From contig NC_042507.1 of the NCBI RefSeq assembly GCF_003054445.1, positions 2,542,001-2,606,000 on the forward strand: DNA of 64,000 bases, given 5' to 3'. Shown piece after piece: positions 9,354 through 19,300 of this stretch. A program made the position numbers and the translations under genes. How positions within the stretch are numbered: position 1 is the first letter of the stretch; the number at the start of each line of letters is the position of its first letter. Under the pieces are notes generated by a model, which saw nothing but the letters and a program-made list of their open reading frames with translations, made no database searches and was not told the DNA's origin. The stretch comes from Pichia kudriavzevii. Taxonomy: Eukaryota > Ascomycota > Pichiomycetes > Pichiales > Pichiaceae.

Positions 9354-11072
9354 ATGAGGGTCATTAAAGGAGAGTACGAACATGTGGAAAATGAAGTTTT
9401 GCATATTGGCAATGGCGAAAAGAAATTCTTTACAACAAAAAAAATAGCCATTTTAGTCCTTGCAGCTCTACTTTTCGGGTTGGCCACACCATTCACTGGA
9501 TTCCTAACAAAACCAGCACCACCATCTCCTCCTAGTTCGGACGAACCTTTATGTCCAATTCCAAGTAAGATTCCTATTAAAGAGAGTGAAAAAGTTCAAT
9601 TTGTTCTGAACGATAAAAAGTTCCAAGAAGGTGTCATTGCTAGGTTCTCAAAGGCCTTACAAATTGACACCATTGTGTACGACAAAACAACTAACTACAC
9701 AAAGATGGCCAATTTTCATGAGTATTTAGAAAAAACGTACCCAAACGTTTATGAAGCTGCAGAGGTTAACAAGGTCAACGAGTATGGGTTAGTGTTTTAT
9801 TTTGAAGGTTCAAACAAGGATCTCAAACCTATCATGTTAGCTGCACATATGGATACTGTCCCAATTGGCAATCCTGACGACTGGTCTGAAGACCCATTGT
9901 CAGGCAGCTTCGATGGTACTTATTTCCATGCAAGAGGTGCCTTTGATTGCAAGAACTTACTCATTGGACTAATGGAAGCAACAGAATTGCTTATCCAGGA
10001 TGGGAAAACCTCCTTCGAGAGGGGAGTTATTCTAGCATTTGGTTTTGATGAAGAAAAAAGTGGTTGGGATGGTGCATACCATATTGGTCAGTTTTTAGTC
10101 GATAAGTTCGGTCCTAACTCTATTGAGTCTATCGTCGACGAGGGTCCGGTTATGTTTTCCGAAATCATGGGCGATTATTACTCCTTGATTATCAATGGTG
10201 AAAAGGGATATGCTGACATCAAAGTTGAAATCACCACGCCTGGTGGTCACTCGTCTATTCCAAGAGACCACACCTCTATTGGTATGCTGTCCAAACTGTT
10301 ATCTGATTATGAAGAAGATCAATACAAACCTGTGCTTGTTCCTGAAAATCCAATGATGGGATTTTTCCAATGTGTTGGGGAGCACGGACGTTTACCTCCA
10401 AATATTGCAGATGCTGCTAGAAAAATTGGTTTTGATGATGGCTCTAAAGAAATCATCATTGACTATTTCGGTAAGAGCCCGCTCATAAAGTACAATTTTC
10501 AAACTTCGCAGGCAATTGACATCATTAATGGTGGTGACAAATCCAATGCATTGCCAAGATCTGTCAGTGCAGTTGTAAACCACAGGATCAGTTATGGTAA
10601 CGATTTCGACGATATTTGGGCAAAATTCACTAAGCATGGTAAGGTTGCTGCTGAAAGGTACAACGTTGGATTATCTGTCAACGGAAGGGAAATTTTGCCA
10701 GCTAGCGACGATGGCAATATCGTCATCTCGTTCTACAGTGACGGTCTTTCTCCAGCCAAGAAATCTCCAGACAATGATGATTTCTGGTTTGAGTTCACCG
10801 GTATCATCAAGTCTTTCTATGAGGACGAAGTTTTCCCTGATAAAATGTTAAAAGGAGACAAGAAATTCATTGTTACTCCTGGCATCATGTCCGGTAATAC
10901 TGATACCAGACACTACTGGGATTTGACTGATAGAATCTTCCGGGTACAGCCTGGATCCATCGATATGTTTAGTTCCAATGTTCACGGACAAGACGAAAGA
11001 GTTGACCTGCACACACATCTCGAGTCTATTTCTTTCTACTATAACTATATCTCACACTTTGCAAATCTATAG
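9354..11072 (+). CDS. CPS1: Vacuolar carboxypeptidase S (M20 family)
   Basis: A 572-aa zinc metallopeptidase of the M20 family, which removes C-terminal residues from peptides in the vacuole and so recovers amino acids. A short cytosolic tail (1-27, with Lys5) precedes one transmembrane helix (about 29-49). This is the type II layout of S. cerevisiae Cps1, which is sorted through multivesicular bodies by ubiquitin on its N-terminal tail. M20 metal and catalytic motifs are visible: AAHMDTVP near residue 163, GAFDCKN near 200, DEEKSGWDGA near 236, and a late His in the VHGQDERVD stretch near 545. The length is close to Cps1 (576 aa). A TTAGGGGT stress-type element lies about 100 bp upstream, which is weak evidence of stress control. 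Confidence 0.93.
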   Translation: MRVIKGEYEHVENEVLHIGNGEKKFFTTKKIAILVLAALLFGLATPFTGFLTKPAPPSPPSSDEPLCPIPSKIPIKESEKVQFVLNDKKFQEGVIARFSKALQIDTIVYDKTTNYTKMANFHEYLEKTYPNVYEAAEVNKVNEYGLVFYFEGSNKDLKPIMLAAHMDTVPIGNPDDWSEDPLSGSFDGTYFHARGAFDCKNLLIGLMEATELLIQDGKTSFERGVILAFGFDEEKSGWDGAYHIGQFLVDKFGPNSIESIVDEGPVMFSEIMGDYYSLIINGEKGYADIKVEITTPGGHSSIPRDHTSIGMLSKLLSDYEEDQYKPVLVPENPMMGFFQCVGEHGRLPPNIADAARKIGFDDGSKEIIIDYFGKSPLIKYNFQTSQAIDIINGGDKSNALPRSVSAVVNHRISYGNDFDDIWAKFTKHGKVAAERYNVGLSVNGREILPASDDGNIVISFYSDGLSPAKKSPDNDDFWFEFTGIIKSFYEDEVFPDKMLKGDKKFIVTPGIMSGNTDTRHYWDLTDRIFRVQPGSIDMFSSNVHGQDERVDLHTHLESISFYYNYISHFANL

Positions 11073-11321
11073 GGTTTCTAATGGCTAGTAGGCTATATAG
11101 TTTGTGTATTTTATAAGAATTACGAACCTGTCCGAAATTCCAGGAAATACGTCAGGGCTTGACTTTTTTTTTTCTTTCGCTTTCCATTGTGAGAAATCTC
11201 TCCACTATTAAGAATATATAACCAGGCATTATCCACTCTTGTGGTTTGGGACATGGCAATTCTTTGTTCGCAAAACCCTACAGTTCTTCTTCAACAACAG
11301 CTTAACACTCGTTATATAACA

Positions 11322-12761
11322 ATGCCAAACGTTCTTGTCGTTTCTAACAGAATTCCTGTCACAATTACCGAAAACCAGAAGCCAGAGGGCGATGTAAATC
11401 CTGAGAGTGGCAACACCTACAGTTATCAGATGTCCTCTGGTGGACTTGTCACGGCCTTGCAAGGATTGAAAACCCCCTTTCAATGGTTCGGATGGCCAGG
11501 TATTAGCGTCAACAGTGATAGGGACAAACGCACCATTGAGTCCAACTTAAAGGAGCAATTCAACTGTTATCCTGTGTGGTTATCTGAAGAAATTGCAGAC
11601 TTACATTACAATGGATTCTCCAATTCTATTTTGTGGCCTTTGTTCCATTACCATCCTGGTGAGATGAACTTCGATGAGGTTGCCTGGGCTGCCTACATTG
11701 AAGCAAACAAGCTATTTACTGAAGAAATTATTGAGAGAGTTCAGGACGATGATATTGTCTGGATTCATGATTATCATCTCATGCTGGTTCCTTCTATTTT
11801 GAAGGAAAAGTTGAAGCTGTCAAATAAGAAGAATGTGAAAATTGGATTCTTCCTTCACACCCCATTCCCATCTAGTGAAATTTACAGGATCTTACCTGTA
11901 AGAGCGGAAATTCTACAAGGATTATTAGGTTGTGACTTGATTGGATTCCACACATACGATTATGCTAGACATTTCCTTTCGTCGGTTAAAAGGATCTTGA
12001 AATTGCCAACTAGTCCCCAGGGAATTCGTTATGACGATAGAGATATTACTGTTGGCGCTTACCCTATAGGTATCGATGTAGATAAATTTTTGAATGGACT
12101 CAAGAAAGACTCTGTAAAGGATAGGATCCAACAGTTGAAGACTAAATTTGGTCCTGACTGTAAGTTGATTGTTGGTGTCGACAGATTAGACTATATCAAG
12201 GGAGTGCCACAAAAATTACATGCTTTTGAGGTGTTTCTTGAAACGCATCCTGAGTGGATTGGCAAGGTTATTTTAGTCCAGGTTGCCGTTCCTTCGAGGG
12301 GTGATGTCGAAGAGTATCAAAATCTCAGAGCCAACGTAAATGAGTTGATTGGTCGAATAAACGGAAGGTTTGGTACCATTGAATTTGTTCCTATCCATTT
12401 CCTGCATAAATCCGTCAGTTTTGAGGAATTGATTTCTCTTTACGCTGTTAGTGACATCTGTTTAGTCTCTTCAACAAGAGATGGTATGAACTTGGTCAGT
12501 TATGAATACATTGCATGTCAACAAGCAAATAAGGGTACGCTTATTCTCTCTGAGTTTGCTGGTGCTGCCCAATCTTTGAATGGTGCTGTGATTGTTAACC
12601 CTTGGAACATCGAAGAGCTGGCTGAAGCTATCCATGAAGGGTTGACAATCTCCGAGGAGAAGAAAGCAGGTAATTTCCGTAACATGTTCCGTTACATCTC
12701 TAAGTACACAGCCAGCTATTGGGGTGAAAACTTTGTCAAAGAACTCTCTAGATGCAAGTAG
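11322..12761 (+). CDS. TPS1: Trehalose-6-phosphate synthase catalytic subunit
   Basis: A GT20 glycosyltransferase that makes trehalose-6-phosphate from UDP-glucose and glucose-6-phosphate, and in yeasts also restrains entry of glucose into glycolysis. The frame is open from an ATG at 11241. I choose 11322 because conserved sequence begins there (MPNVLVVSNRIPVT), giving 479 aa, near the usual 478-495. Seen motifs: SSGGLVTAL, WFGWPG, LHYNGFSNSILWPLFHYHPGE, the HDYHLMLVP block, GVDRLDYIKG and STRDGMNLVSYEYIACQ. No C-terminal phosphatase domain is present, so this is the synthase subunit alone. The 27-residue in-frame extension at 11241-11321 could be used only by a longer transcript. Substrate glucose-6-phosphate links it to PGI1 in this window. 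Confidence 0.96.
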   Translation: MPNVLVVSNRIPVTITENQKPEGDVNPESGNTYSYQMSSGGLVTALQGLKTPFQWFGWPGISVNSDRDKRTIESNLKEQFNCYPVWLSEEIADLHYNGFSNSILWPLFHYHPGEMNFDEVAWAAYIEANKLFTEEIIERVQDDDIVWIHDYHLMLVPSILKEKLKLSNKKNVKIGFFLHTPFPSSEIYRILPVRAEILQGLLGCDLIGFHTYDYARHFLSSVKRILKLPTSPQGIRYDDRDITVGAYPIGIDVDKFLNGLKKDSVKDRIQQLKTKFGPDCKLIVGVDRLDYIKGVPQKLHAFEVFLETHPEWIGKVILVQVAVPSRGDVEEYQNLRANVNELIGRINGRFGTIEFVPIHFLHKSVSFEELISLYAVSDICLVSSTRDGMNLVSYEYIACQQANKGTLILSEFAGAAQSLNGAVIVNPWNIEELAEAIHEGLTISEEKKAGNFRNMFRYISKYTASYWGENFVKELSRCK

Positions 12762-12980
12762 TTGTCTTTATATTTATAGTGATGTTCTATAAATAGTGTG
12801 TATAATGAAGCAAAATCACGAGTATTTAAAAATGAAAATATAGAAAGATTAGATTGACTTTCAATAATGCGCTGTTGATAAATTTATGATCAAAAACTTC
12901 CCTAGAGTCTATTATTGGCTTATGAGCTCAGACCCTCTGGGCCATACCCCTCCCTACTTACTATCCCATCCAACTGAAAT

Positions 12981-14156
12981 ATGGGGAACTTGCTGTCCAC
13001 ACCTGTTACGGAGAAAAACATTTCTCTGGTAGAACGCCAACAATTATCACATTCAATTGGCGAGATGCAGGGTTACAGGTTGAACATGGAAGACGCATAT
13101 TGTGACCTTGAGGATACCATCAACATAAAGATCGCCAGAAATGAGACAGAAGAGGAAGCAGCCCAAAAAGGAGACGATCACACTGTATCTCGACAAGAGA
13201 ATATCGAAAATGCTAATAAACACACCGGTAGTAACCAATGCATTTTTGAAATTCCTATCAACATATATGGTGTTTTTGATGGACATGGCGGAACGAGTTG
13301 TTCAAGGTTTGTCAGTGGGGTTTTACCCTTGACAATTAAAGTTGCCATAGAGGATGCTATTAATGCCCTTTCCTCAAAAGAAAAATCTAAAATAATGGAC
13401 CCTGAGAATATGGAAACGCCATTATTGATTGATTTCAATAAGATTCTGAAAGACTGTTTCCAAAAAGTTGACTATAAGTTCTACTACGATCCAAACAATA
13501 ACAGCGGCTCTACTGCGGTGGTTGTGATTATATTTAAAGAATATGTCATAACGGCAAATTGTGGTGATTCAAGAGCAATTATTTCACAAAATGGTTCAGT
13601 GAAGAACCTTTCGTTTGACCATAAACCCAAAAACCTTGGAGAACTAATGAGGATCCATAATGATGGAGGATTTGTGTCTCAAAATAGAGTGAATTCAATC
13701 CTAGCATTGAGTAGAGCATTTGGGGATTTCAATTTCAAACTACATAATACAAACAACCACGGCCGTTTCTACCAATCTAAAAATAATAGGAGAATTAAAA
13801 TGACTCCACCGGAGGAGTTCCAAGTTACTGTGGAGCCCGATATCATTATACACAAACTAGACCGAAAAAAGGATGAGTTTATAGTTGTTGCGTGTGATGG
13901 GATATGGGATTGTTATCGGTCCCAAAATTTAGTTCACGTTATAAGGCACAATTTAGCTAACGGCCGTAAACTGACTGAAATCAGTGAAATAGTTCTCGAC
14001 AGCTGCATTGGTATGGCAAATACCGTTACAGGTATTGGTTTTGACAATATGACCATGATAATTGTGGCTTTACATGAAAAACAATCATTAAATACATGGT
14101 ACAAATCTACTAAGAACAAGATCCTTGATGAAAAGTTCGGGAACCTTCGTCACTGA
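12981..14156 (+). CDS. PTC4: PP2C-type protein phosphatase Ptc4
   Basis: A 391-aa metal-dependent Ser/Thr phosphatase of the PPM/PP2C family. PP2C motifs are intact: MQGYRLNMEDAYCD near 35, GVFDGHGG near 98, NCGDSRAI near 195, ALSRAFGDF near 252, VACDGIWD near 306 and GFDNMTMIIV near 355. The match to Ptc4 rather than Ptc2/3 rests on the FDHKPKNLGELMRI and VTVEPDIIIHKLDRKKDEF segments and on the near-equal length (393 aa in S. cerevisiae). The MGNLLSTP start is a good N-myristoylation signal. CTG encodes the second Leu of this conserved start. The cellular substrate is not evident from the sequence. Transcribed in the same direction as TPS1 and ECM15. Confidence 0.9.
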   Translation: MGNLLSTPVTEKNISLVERQQLSHSIGEMQGYRLNMEDAYCDLEDTINIKIARNETEEEAAQKGDDHTVSRQENIENANKHTGSNQCIFEIPINIYGVFDGHGGTSCSRFVSGVLPLTIKVAIEDAINALSSKEKSKIMDPENMETPLLIDFNKILKDCFQKVDYKFYYDPNNNSGSTAVVVIIFKEYVITANCGDSRAIISQNGSVKNLSFDHKPKNLGELMRIHNDGGFVSQNRVNSILALSRAFGDFNFKLHNTNNHGRFYQSKNNRRIKMTPPEEFQVTVEPDIIIHKLDRKKDEFIVVACDGIWDCYRSQNLVHVIRHNLANGRKLTEISEIVLDSCIGMANTVTGIGFDNMTMIIVALHEKQSLNTWYKSTKNKILDEKFGNLRH

Positions 14157-14466
14157 ATTGAAATGATTGGATCTTGTCAAAAGGGTCTTTTCTTATACCC
14201 TTGTTCCTACATACTCCTTTTAACTTCCTTATTGTCTGTAATATAAACATTTTGATGGCGGACTATTGTACATGTGTAATAATATACCCCATAGCGATTA
14301 TCCTGATAAGTTACTTTCCCCGGATTCGCCTTTTTTTTTTGTCTTTGGAGATCCGCGTCGGCCCTGAGTTTCCCATAAGATCACTTCATTATCTTGCGGA
14401 CGCATTGGAATTTACATGCATTCTTTTTCTTTTCCTGGCTATTTGTTTGGACAAAACAGAGCAAAG
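14157..14466. other. Intergenic region PTC4 to ECM15-like gene
   Basis: A 310-bp spacer with a T9-10 tract near 14332-14341 and a CCCCGG block near 14318. It presumably carries the PTC4 3' end and the ECM15-like promoter. No further gene is seen. Confidence 0.4.
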
Positions 14467-14784
14467 ATGACTGTCAATCTAAACTGTATTGCCGATATAT
14501 GTCTCATTCCTATTGGAACAGCCACTCCTTCTGTATCTGACTATGTTGTTGAGATACAGAAAGTTATCCAACACAGTGGCTTGAAATATAAAATGCACAG
14601 TGCAGGTACTGCAATTGAAGGGCCATGGGATGATGTCATGGCTTTAATTGGCCAAATGCATGAGCGTGTTCATGAAATGGGCATTTTTCGTGTACAAAGT
14701 GACATCAGGGTCGGTACAAGAACTGATAAGGTGCAAAGTGCACAAGACAAGATCGACATTGTTGAAGTTAAGTTGAAGCGTTGA
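14467..14784 (+). CDS. ECM15: Ecm15/MTH1187-family thiamine-binding-type protein, intronless copy
   Basis: A 105-aa protein of the MTH1187/YkoF-like family, to which S. cerevisiae Ecm15 (YBL001C, 104 aa) belongs. Structures of the family are small ferredoxin-like folds that form tetramers and have been seen with thiamine-like ligands; the in vivo role is unsettled. Family motifs are present: [11 protein letters not shown] near 8, [15 protein letters not shown] near 43, and RVGTRTDK then AQDKIDIVE at the end. The frame is open from 14416, but homology begins at the ATG at 14467, so I use that start. The last 17 bases overlap the end of the convergent AlkB-type gene. A second, intron-bearing copy lies at 22951-23315. 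Confidence 0.85.
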   Translation: MTVNLNCIADICLIPIGTATPSVSDYVVEIQKVIQHSGLKYKMHSAGTAIEGPWDDVMALIGQMHERVHEMGIFRVQSDIRVGTRTDKVQSAQDKIDIVEVKLKR

Positions 14785-16204
14785 TATCCTTTCTCTCGTA
14801 TTCATCCAACCATCTTGTGGCTTCATTTTTATGCATAGTGGAGAGCCGCAAAACTCCATCCCTCCTGCTGAAGTTGGCATACTTGAATCCATTGCATGAA
14901 TGTCCTTTAAATGAAGACATGCACATCCATATATAATATCCAATGTCTTCACCCTTGTATAACCTTCGAAGGATCATTCTTCTTTTACATTTATCACATA
15001 ATACATGCTGCTTCTGCAGCTCTGGATAAGCCATTCGAAATGTCAAGTTGAATCTCGCTGTTCCTAGTACTTTATCCTTTTTAATTAACGAGTCCGACAA
15101 TGTAGGAATACCATGCTTGTAGAGTTCCTGCGTCGAAGGTAACATAATCAGTAAGGTATTATTGTGAATCGGAATTTGGTAAATCGTCGAGGTGGAGGGG
15201 TTACTTCTCTTCAACCTGAATAATCTTGTAGCACCAAAGGTCAGTGATGCAATTGTGGGTAGGGGGCCAATATTTGTCAATTTATCAGTATGCATATCTA
15301 AGTGTGATTTATTATTAGGGTAGTAGTTAGCAACGCAAAAGTTACTAGTCCAGTTTTCTTTTATCATATAGTCAGGTGCATTCTCATCATCGGCATAAAT
15401 CTCTTTCAAAACCTTGTTAACCTTCTCATTAACATATGCCTGTGACCTTCTGATTGCAGGCGCAACCTTGACGCTTTTGATATTTTTTGTCGAATACACC
15501 GGATCATAATCAATATCGTCATTGTCCGTATAGACCAATGAGTTTTGTGATGACGTACATAATCTACCTGCGATATAGAATTCCTTAGAACGGAAAAGCA
15601 TTCTCTGGCTCTGCAGTAGGTCAACAACTTGTTCTGATAGGTCTTGAGGTAGAAAATTAGAGAATATTCTAATGTTAGGCAAAATCTCTTCAACCTGTTC
15701 TTTGGAATATAATGTAATGGTTTTTCCAGTGGATAAAGGTTTCAACGCTTTTCTTGGCGGTTCCCTAATCTCTTCCAAGTAATCCACTTCTCTCTTTGTC
15801 CTTGATTGTATGATTGAAGATATAGAAGTTGGGTTAGGCCGTTTGTGAAGAGTCGTTGGTTTTGGTGTTGCTTTCTGAAAATATGCCTGGACACTGGATA
15901 CTGTTCCAGAGGTTGTATGATTCTTTGTGTTAGTTTCTCTAGCTTTCAAATTACCAATTTCAGTTGTATTACTCGTCTTTGCACCGGTAACTCTGACCGT
16001 ATTTTTCATGGGAAAATATCTACTTCGAACCCCATGTTTTACGCTACCTAACTCATATTTGCCACCTTCCTGAACAGGTGAGCCTAAAATAGACTTGACT
16101 TTTTCAACGGAACCATCGCATGAAACTAAAAGCTCCAAGAGAACGTCGTATTCACACTCTCTATACAGATCAGTTAGTGTTTTCAGTTTCTGTTCAGTAT
16201 CCAT
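14768..16204 (-). CDS. AlkB-type 2OG-Fe(II) dioxygenase with CUE-like and GRF zinc-finger domains
   Basis: A 478-aa protein. Residues about 3-42 look like a CUE-type ubiquitin-binding helix bundle. Residues 165-395 form an AlkB-like dioxygenase: iron ligands are H305 and D307 (HTD; an alternative HLD lies at 301-303) and H364, and the 2-oxoglutarate/substrate signature RFNLTFR spans 384-390. Residues 403-445 form a GRF-type zinc finger with Cys403, 406, 428 and 437. AlkB enzymes repair alkylated bases by oxidative demethylation. The CUE-AlkB-GRF layout occurs in fungal proteins, and S. cerevisiae is known to lack AlkB homologs. The nucleic-acid substrate is unknown; the closest type is ALKBH2/3-like. 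A PIP-like segment (VSSVQAYF, 102-109) lies in the linker. The stop overlaps the convergent ECM15 end. Confidence 0.82.
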   Translation of the reverse strand: MDTEQKLKTLTDLYRECEYDVLLELLVSCDGSVEKVKSILGSPVQEGGKYELGSVKHGVRSRYFPMKNTVRVTGAKTSNTTEIGNLKARETNTKNHTTSGTVSSVQAYFQKATPKPTTLHKRPNPTSISSIIQSRTKREVDYLEEIREPPRKALKPLSTGKTITLYSKEQVEEILPNIRIFSNFLPQDLSEQVVDLLQSQRMLFRSKEFYIAGRLCTSSQNSLVYTDNDDIDYDPVYSTKNIKSVKVAPAIRRSQAYVNEKVNKVLKEIYADDENAPDYMIKENWTSNFCVANYYPNNKSHLDMHTDKLTNIGPLPTIASLTFGATRLFRLKRSNPSTSTIYQIPIHNNTLLIMLPSTQELYKHGIPTLSDSLIKKDKVLGTARFNLTFRMAYPELQKQHVLCDKCKRRMILRRLYKGEDIGYYIWMCMSSFKGHSCNGFKYANFSRRDGVLRLSTMHKNEATRWLDEYERKDINAST

Positions 16205-16375
16205 TACAACCAGGTTTCAATCCAATAATTAGATAGTGATACTTTGGATCAAAAAAAAAAAAAAAAAAAAGAAAGAATTGATGTTTTTATTTTGCATCTC
16301 GTGTCTAGCTTTTATAGAACAAAAGTATTCCATTAGATTGTACACTCTATTATAGTGTTATAATAATACATCAAA
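16205..16375. other. Short spacer with a 19-20-A tract
   Basis: This 171-bp gap holds the promoter of the AlkB-type gene and the 3' end of CMR2/DIP2 (both on the minus strand). A run of about 19 A at 16251-16270 lies about 50 bp before the AlkB-type start. In the gene's own direction it reads as poly(dT), a common yeast promoter element. Confidence 0.5.
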
Positions 16376-19300
16376 CTATTTTAGTTTGTCGAGTCTCTCC
16401 TCGACCCATTCCTGCATATTGACTGCTTTGATCATTTGTTCTTCCCCATACGAAACGCCGTAAGTTGCCTTAATGCTTAAGGACTTCTTTAACCATCTAT
16501 CAGCCACTAGTGACCGCTGTACACGACCTGTTCTAGTTATAGGTAACCTATCAGCATCCACAAAGGAAACGATATCGACAACAAGTTTGACCTTATTCAA
16601 AAGTTTCAAAATCATCAAGGGCGTGATCGTACTTAAGCTTCTCTTTGTCGACGTAGCTGCAACCAATATAGTGTACACTCCAGCTTTAAACACACAGCAT
16701 TTGTTGATTCCATCAAACGTTTCTAAGCTGTGCTCAACGTCACTAGCAAAATATTGTAGACCACAATATTCGAATGTTTCATGTATCTTTCCTAGGTTGT
16801 ATAATAGCTGCATTTCAACTGGGATGTTCCTTTCGTTCTTGGTGATGGTGTGTAAAAACCCAAAATCCCCTGTTCTCACGTATTCCTTATCGGAAATCTC
16901 TATTTTACCGCCTAGCATTTCTGTGTTCAAATTTGTACTGTCCTTACCAGCAAAACCATCTGCCATTGAACTTGAAGAGATCCATATTTCACCAAATTCA
17001 CCCACTTTACATATGTTTTTGGTTTCAGGGTTGACAATAATTACCTCTGTGTTTACTGAAACAATACCCGAGTCGATCACAGGAATCGAGTTAGGAGAAT
17101 CATTGTGATTCACAATACTAATGTAACCTTGTGATAACCCATACGGATCCAACCATAGAATGACTGGATCAAATGATAAATAAGATCTGGTACTTACTAG
17201 AGGGTGTAGGATATGATCATAAACATTTGAAATGGTCTTCAACCGAATATTCGCCAAATCCAAAACCTCCTTATATTTCATTGTTAACATAGGATCGGGT
17301 CTTTGGCCGGCCCATGACACCATCAAGTTCTTCATACACTTGAGATCCGTTTTTTTCATAGAGTTTCGTTTTAAAGCATATAGCAGCATGTGGTCATCCA
17401 AATGCACATTCTCAATTCTATATCTTTCAATAGCTTGGAAAAATGTATTTGTATGATGAGTAAATTCGGTGTTATTCATCAGATAGGTAGTAGTCCCCAG
17501 GTACACCCCCATAACGCAGCCCAAAAGAAATCCAATGCCACTTGTATAGTTGGAACATCCAAGCAACGGAATCGAACTTTTCATTTGACATGTTTCTTTT
17601 ATTGACAAACACATTTGCATTAGATTTTCGCATGAAACTTTCGTTGAAGTGTGATTCCCATTTGGTGAGGTATTGAGCCAGACTGTAAAGGGCTTCTCTT
17701 TAGAAAGGACATTTTTTCTGTATTGTTCCATCTTTCTATAAGTTGATTTCCCTGATGACCCTGTTTTAGCATGCTTGGTGGTGTTCCTTAGCTTAGGCAC
17801 TTCACAACGAACTCTGGATGCCGCAGTTTTGAGTTTGCTATTGAAAGATTTGGTTTTAATCAATGATTCTGTTTCATTGTTGACAAATATTGCCTTAACC
17901 TTATACTCCTTGATAATTTGGGCCAAAGCAATTGCATCATCATCAGTTGAAGAATTATCCTTACAAGAAGGATCCATCGGAATAACTATAAACCCAGACA
18001 TCCAACATGCGTATAAGCAAGATAGAAGCTCTTCTCCTAAAGGATACATTAATACAACAGCATCTCCAGCTTTTAAGACTTTTTTCTCAAGAATATAGGA
18101 ACATATTGAAAATACTTTACTCTCAAATTTTTTCCATGTAGTCAACGGCTTGTTGACTTTAATTACTATGCCTTCAATCTGTGCGTACGCCAATTCATCC
18201 GACTGTTTGTTTGCTCGAAACTCTAGTAGGGAGATGGGGTCTTTGAAATCTGATAAGCTTATCTGTGTTCTTTCGTCTACAGCAGAATCTCTTAGATCCA
18301 ACCCAGAAGTTTGCAAGGATGAAAAGTCTAATAACTCGGCTCTTATTAATGAGCTGTAGGCCGACCAAATGCTGCCTGTCATATCTTCATTATGATAAAT
18401 AGTTCCCAAGGAATTATATGGTTTGAAAGAAACGTACAAACTTGGTAGTCTACCTTCTAGGAACTTTCTTTTGGTAAGGGTGTTTGCAATTTCCATCCTC
18501 CCTGATTTCATGGACCTGGATAAGGTGCCTACTTTGGTCACAACCATGAAAAACAATCTGACATTGTGATGTTTCTCCAATAGAGAAAAGGCTTCACTTA
18601 TCATTGATTGCAACTCAATTTGGGCAGCGGCAGATGAATCTCCGCCTACCCCACTCTCCATAACACCAACAGGCAAGTACTCACTGTTGACCTTTAAGTT
18701 AAAGAAAGCACAATCTTTAAAGAATGGAAGGTGCCGAGCCAAGGTTTTGACGAGATGACTTGAATAATGGTACTTATACACATACCTTTTTGACAAACTT
18801 TGAGAAAGGTCGATGTCATTAGTTGGAATTTTCATCTTTTTTGCCATTTGTTTATAGACACTCTCAACATCGGACGTCAAAACCTTGGATAACATAGTTG
18901 CTTCATCATTATCAGTTTTAGTATCTTCTCCGTTCAGCGCTAGATACTGGTCATACCATGTTACACGTTGGTTTATACGATCTTCATATAACCCAAGAAC
19001 ATAAATTTCCCCATTATATATGAACCCCAATAGACCTGTTCTGACAAACCTCAGACTTAGTACACCATCATAGTCAGAGCACTCTGCCTGGAAAATATCT
19101 TCAGTCTCTTCTGGTAACCCCCAATAGCCTCCGGAAATACAATTTGAATCAACCCATATCTCCCCCACTTCGAGAACACCACTCAATATTTTGTTTTCAG
19201 GGTTAACAATAGCTAAAGTAGAATCTGGTAAAGGGTAGCCAAATGCACCAACTCGTATATAGTTGATATTGGATTTGGATTCAGATGAAGAAACGTTCGG

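Noticed and set aside
11241-11321. 27-residue N-terminal extension of TPS1
   Set aside because: Open in frame with an ATG, but Tps1 homology begins at 11322 and the extension has no targeting features.
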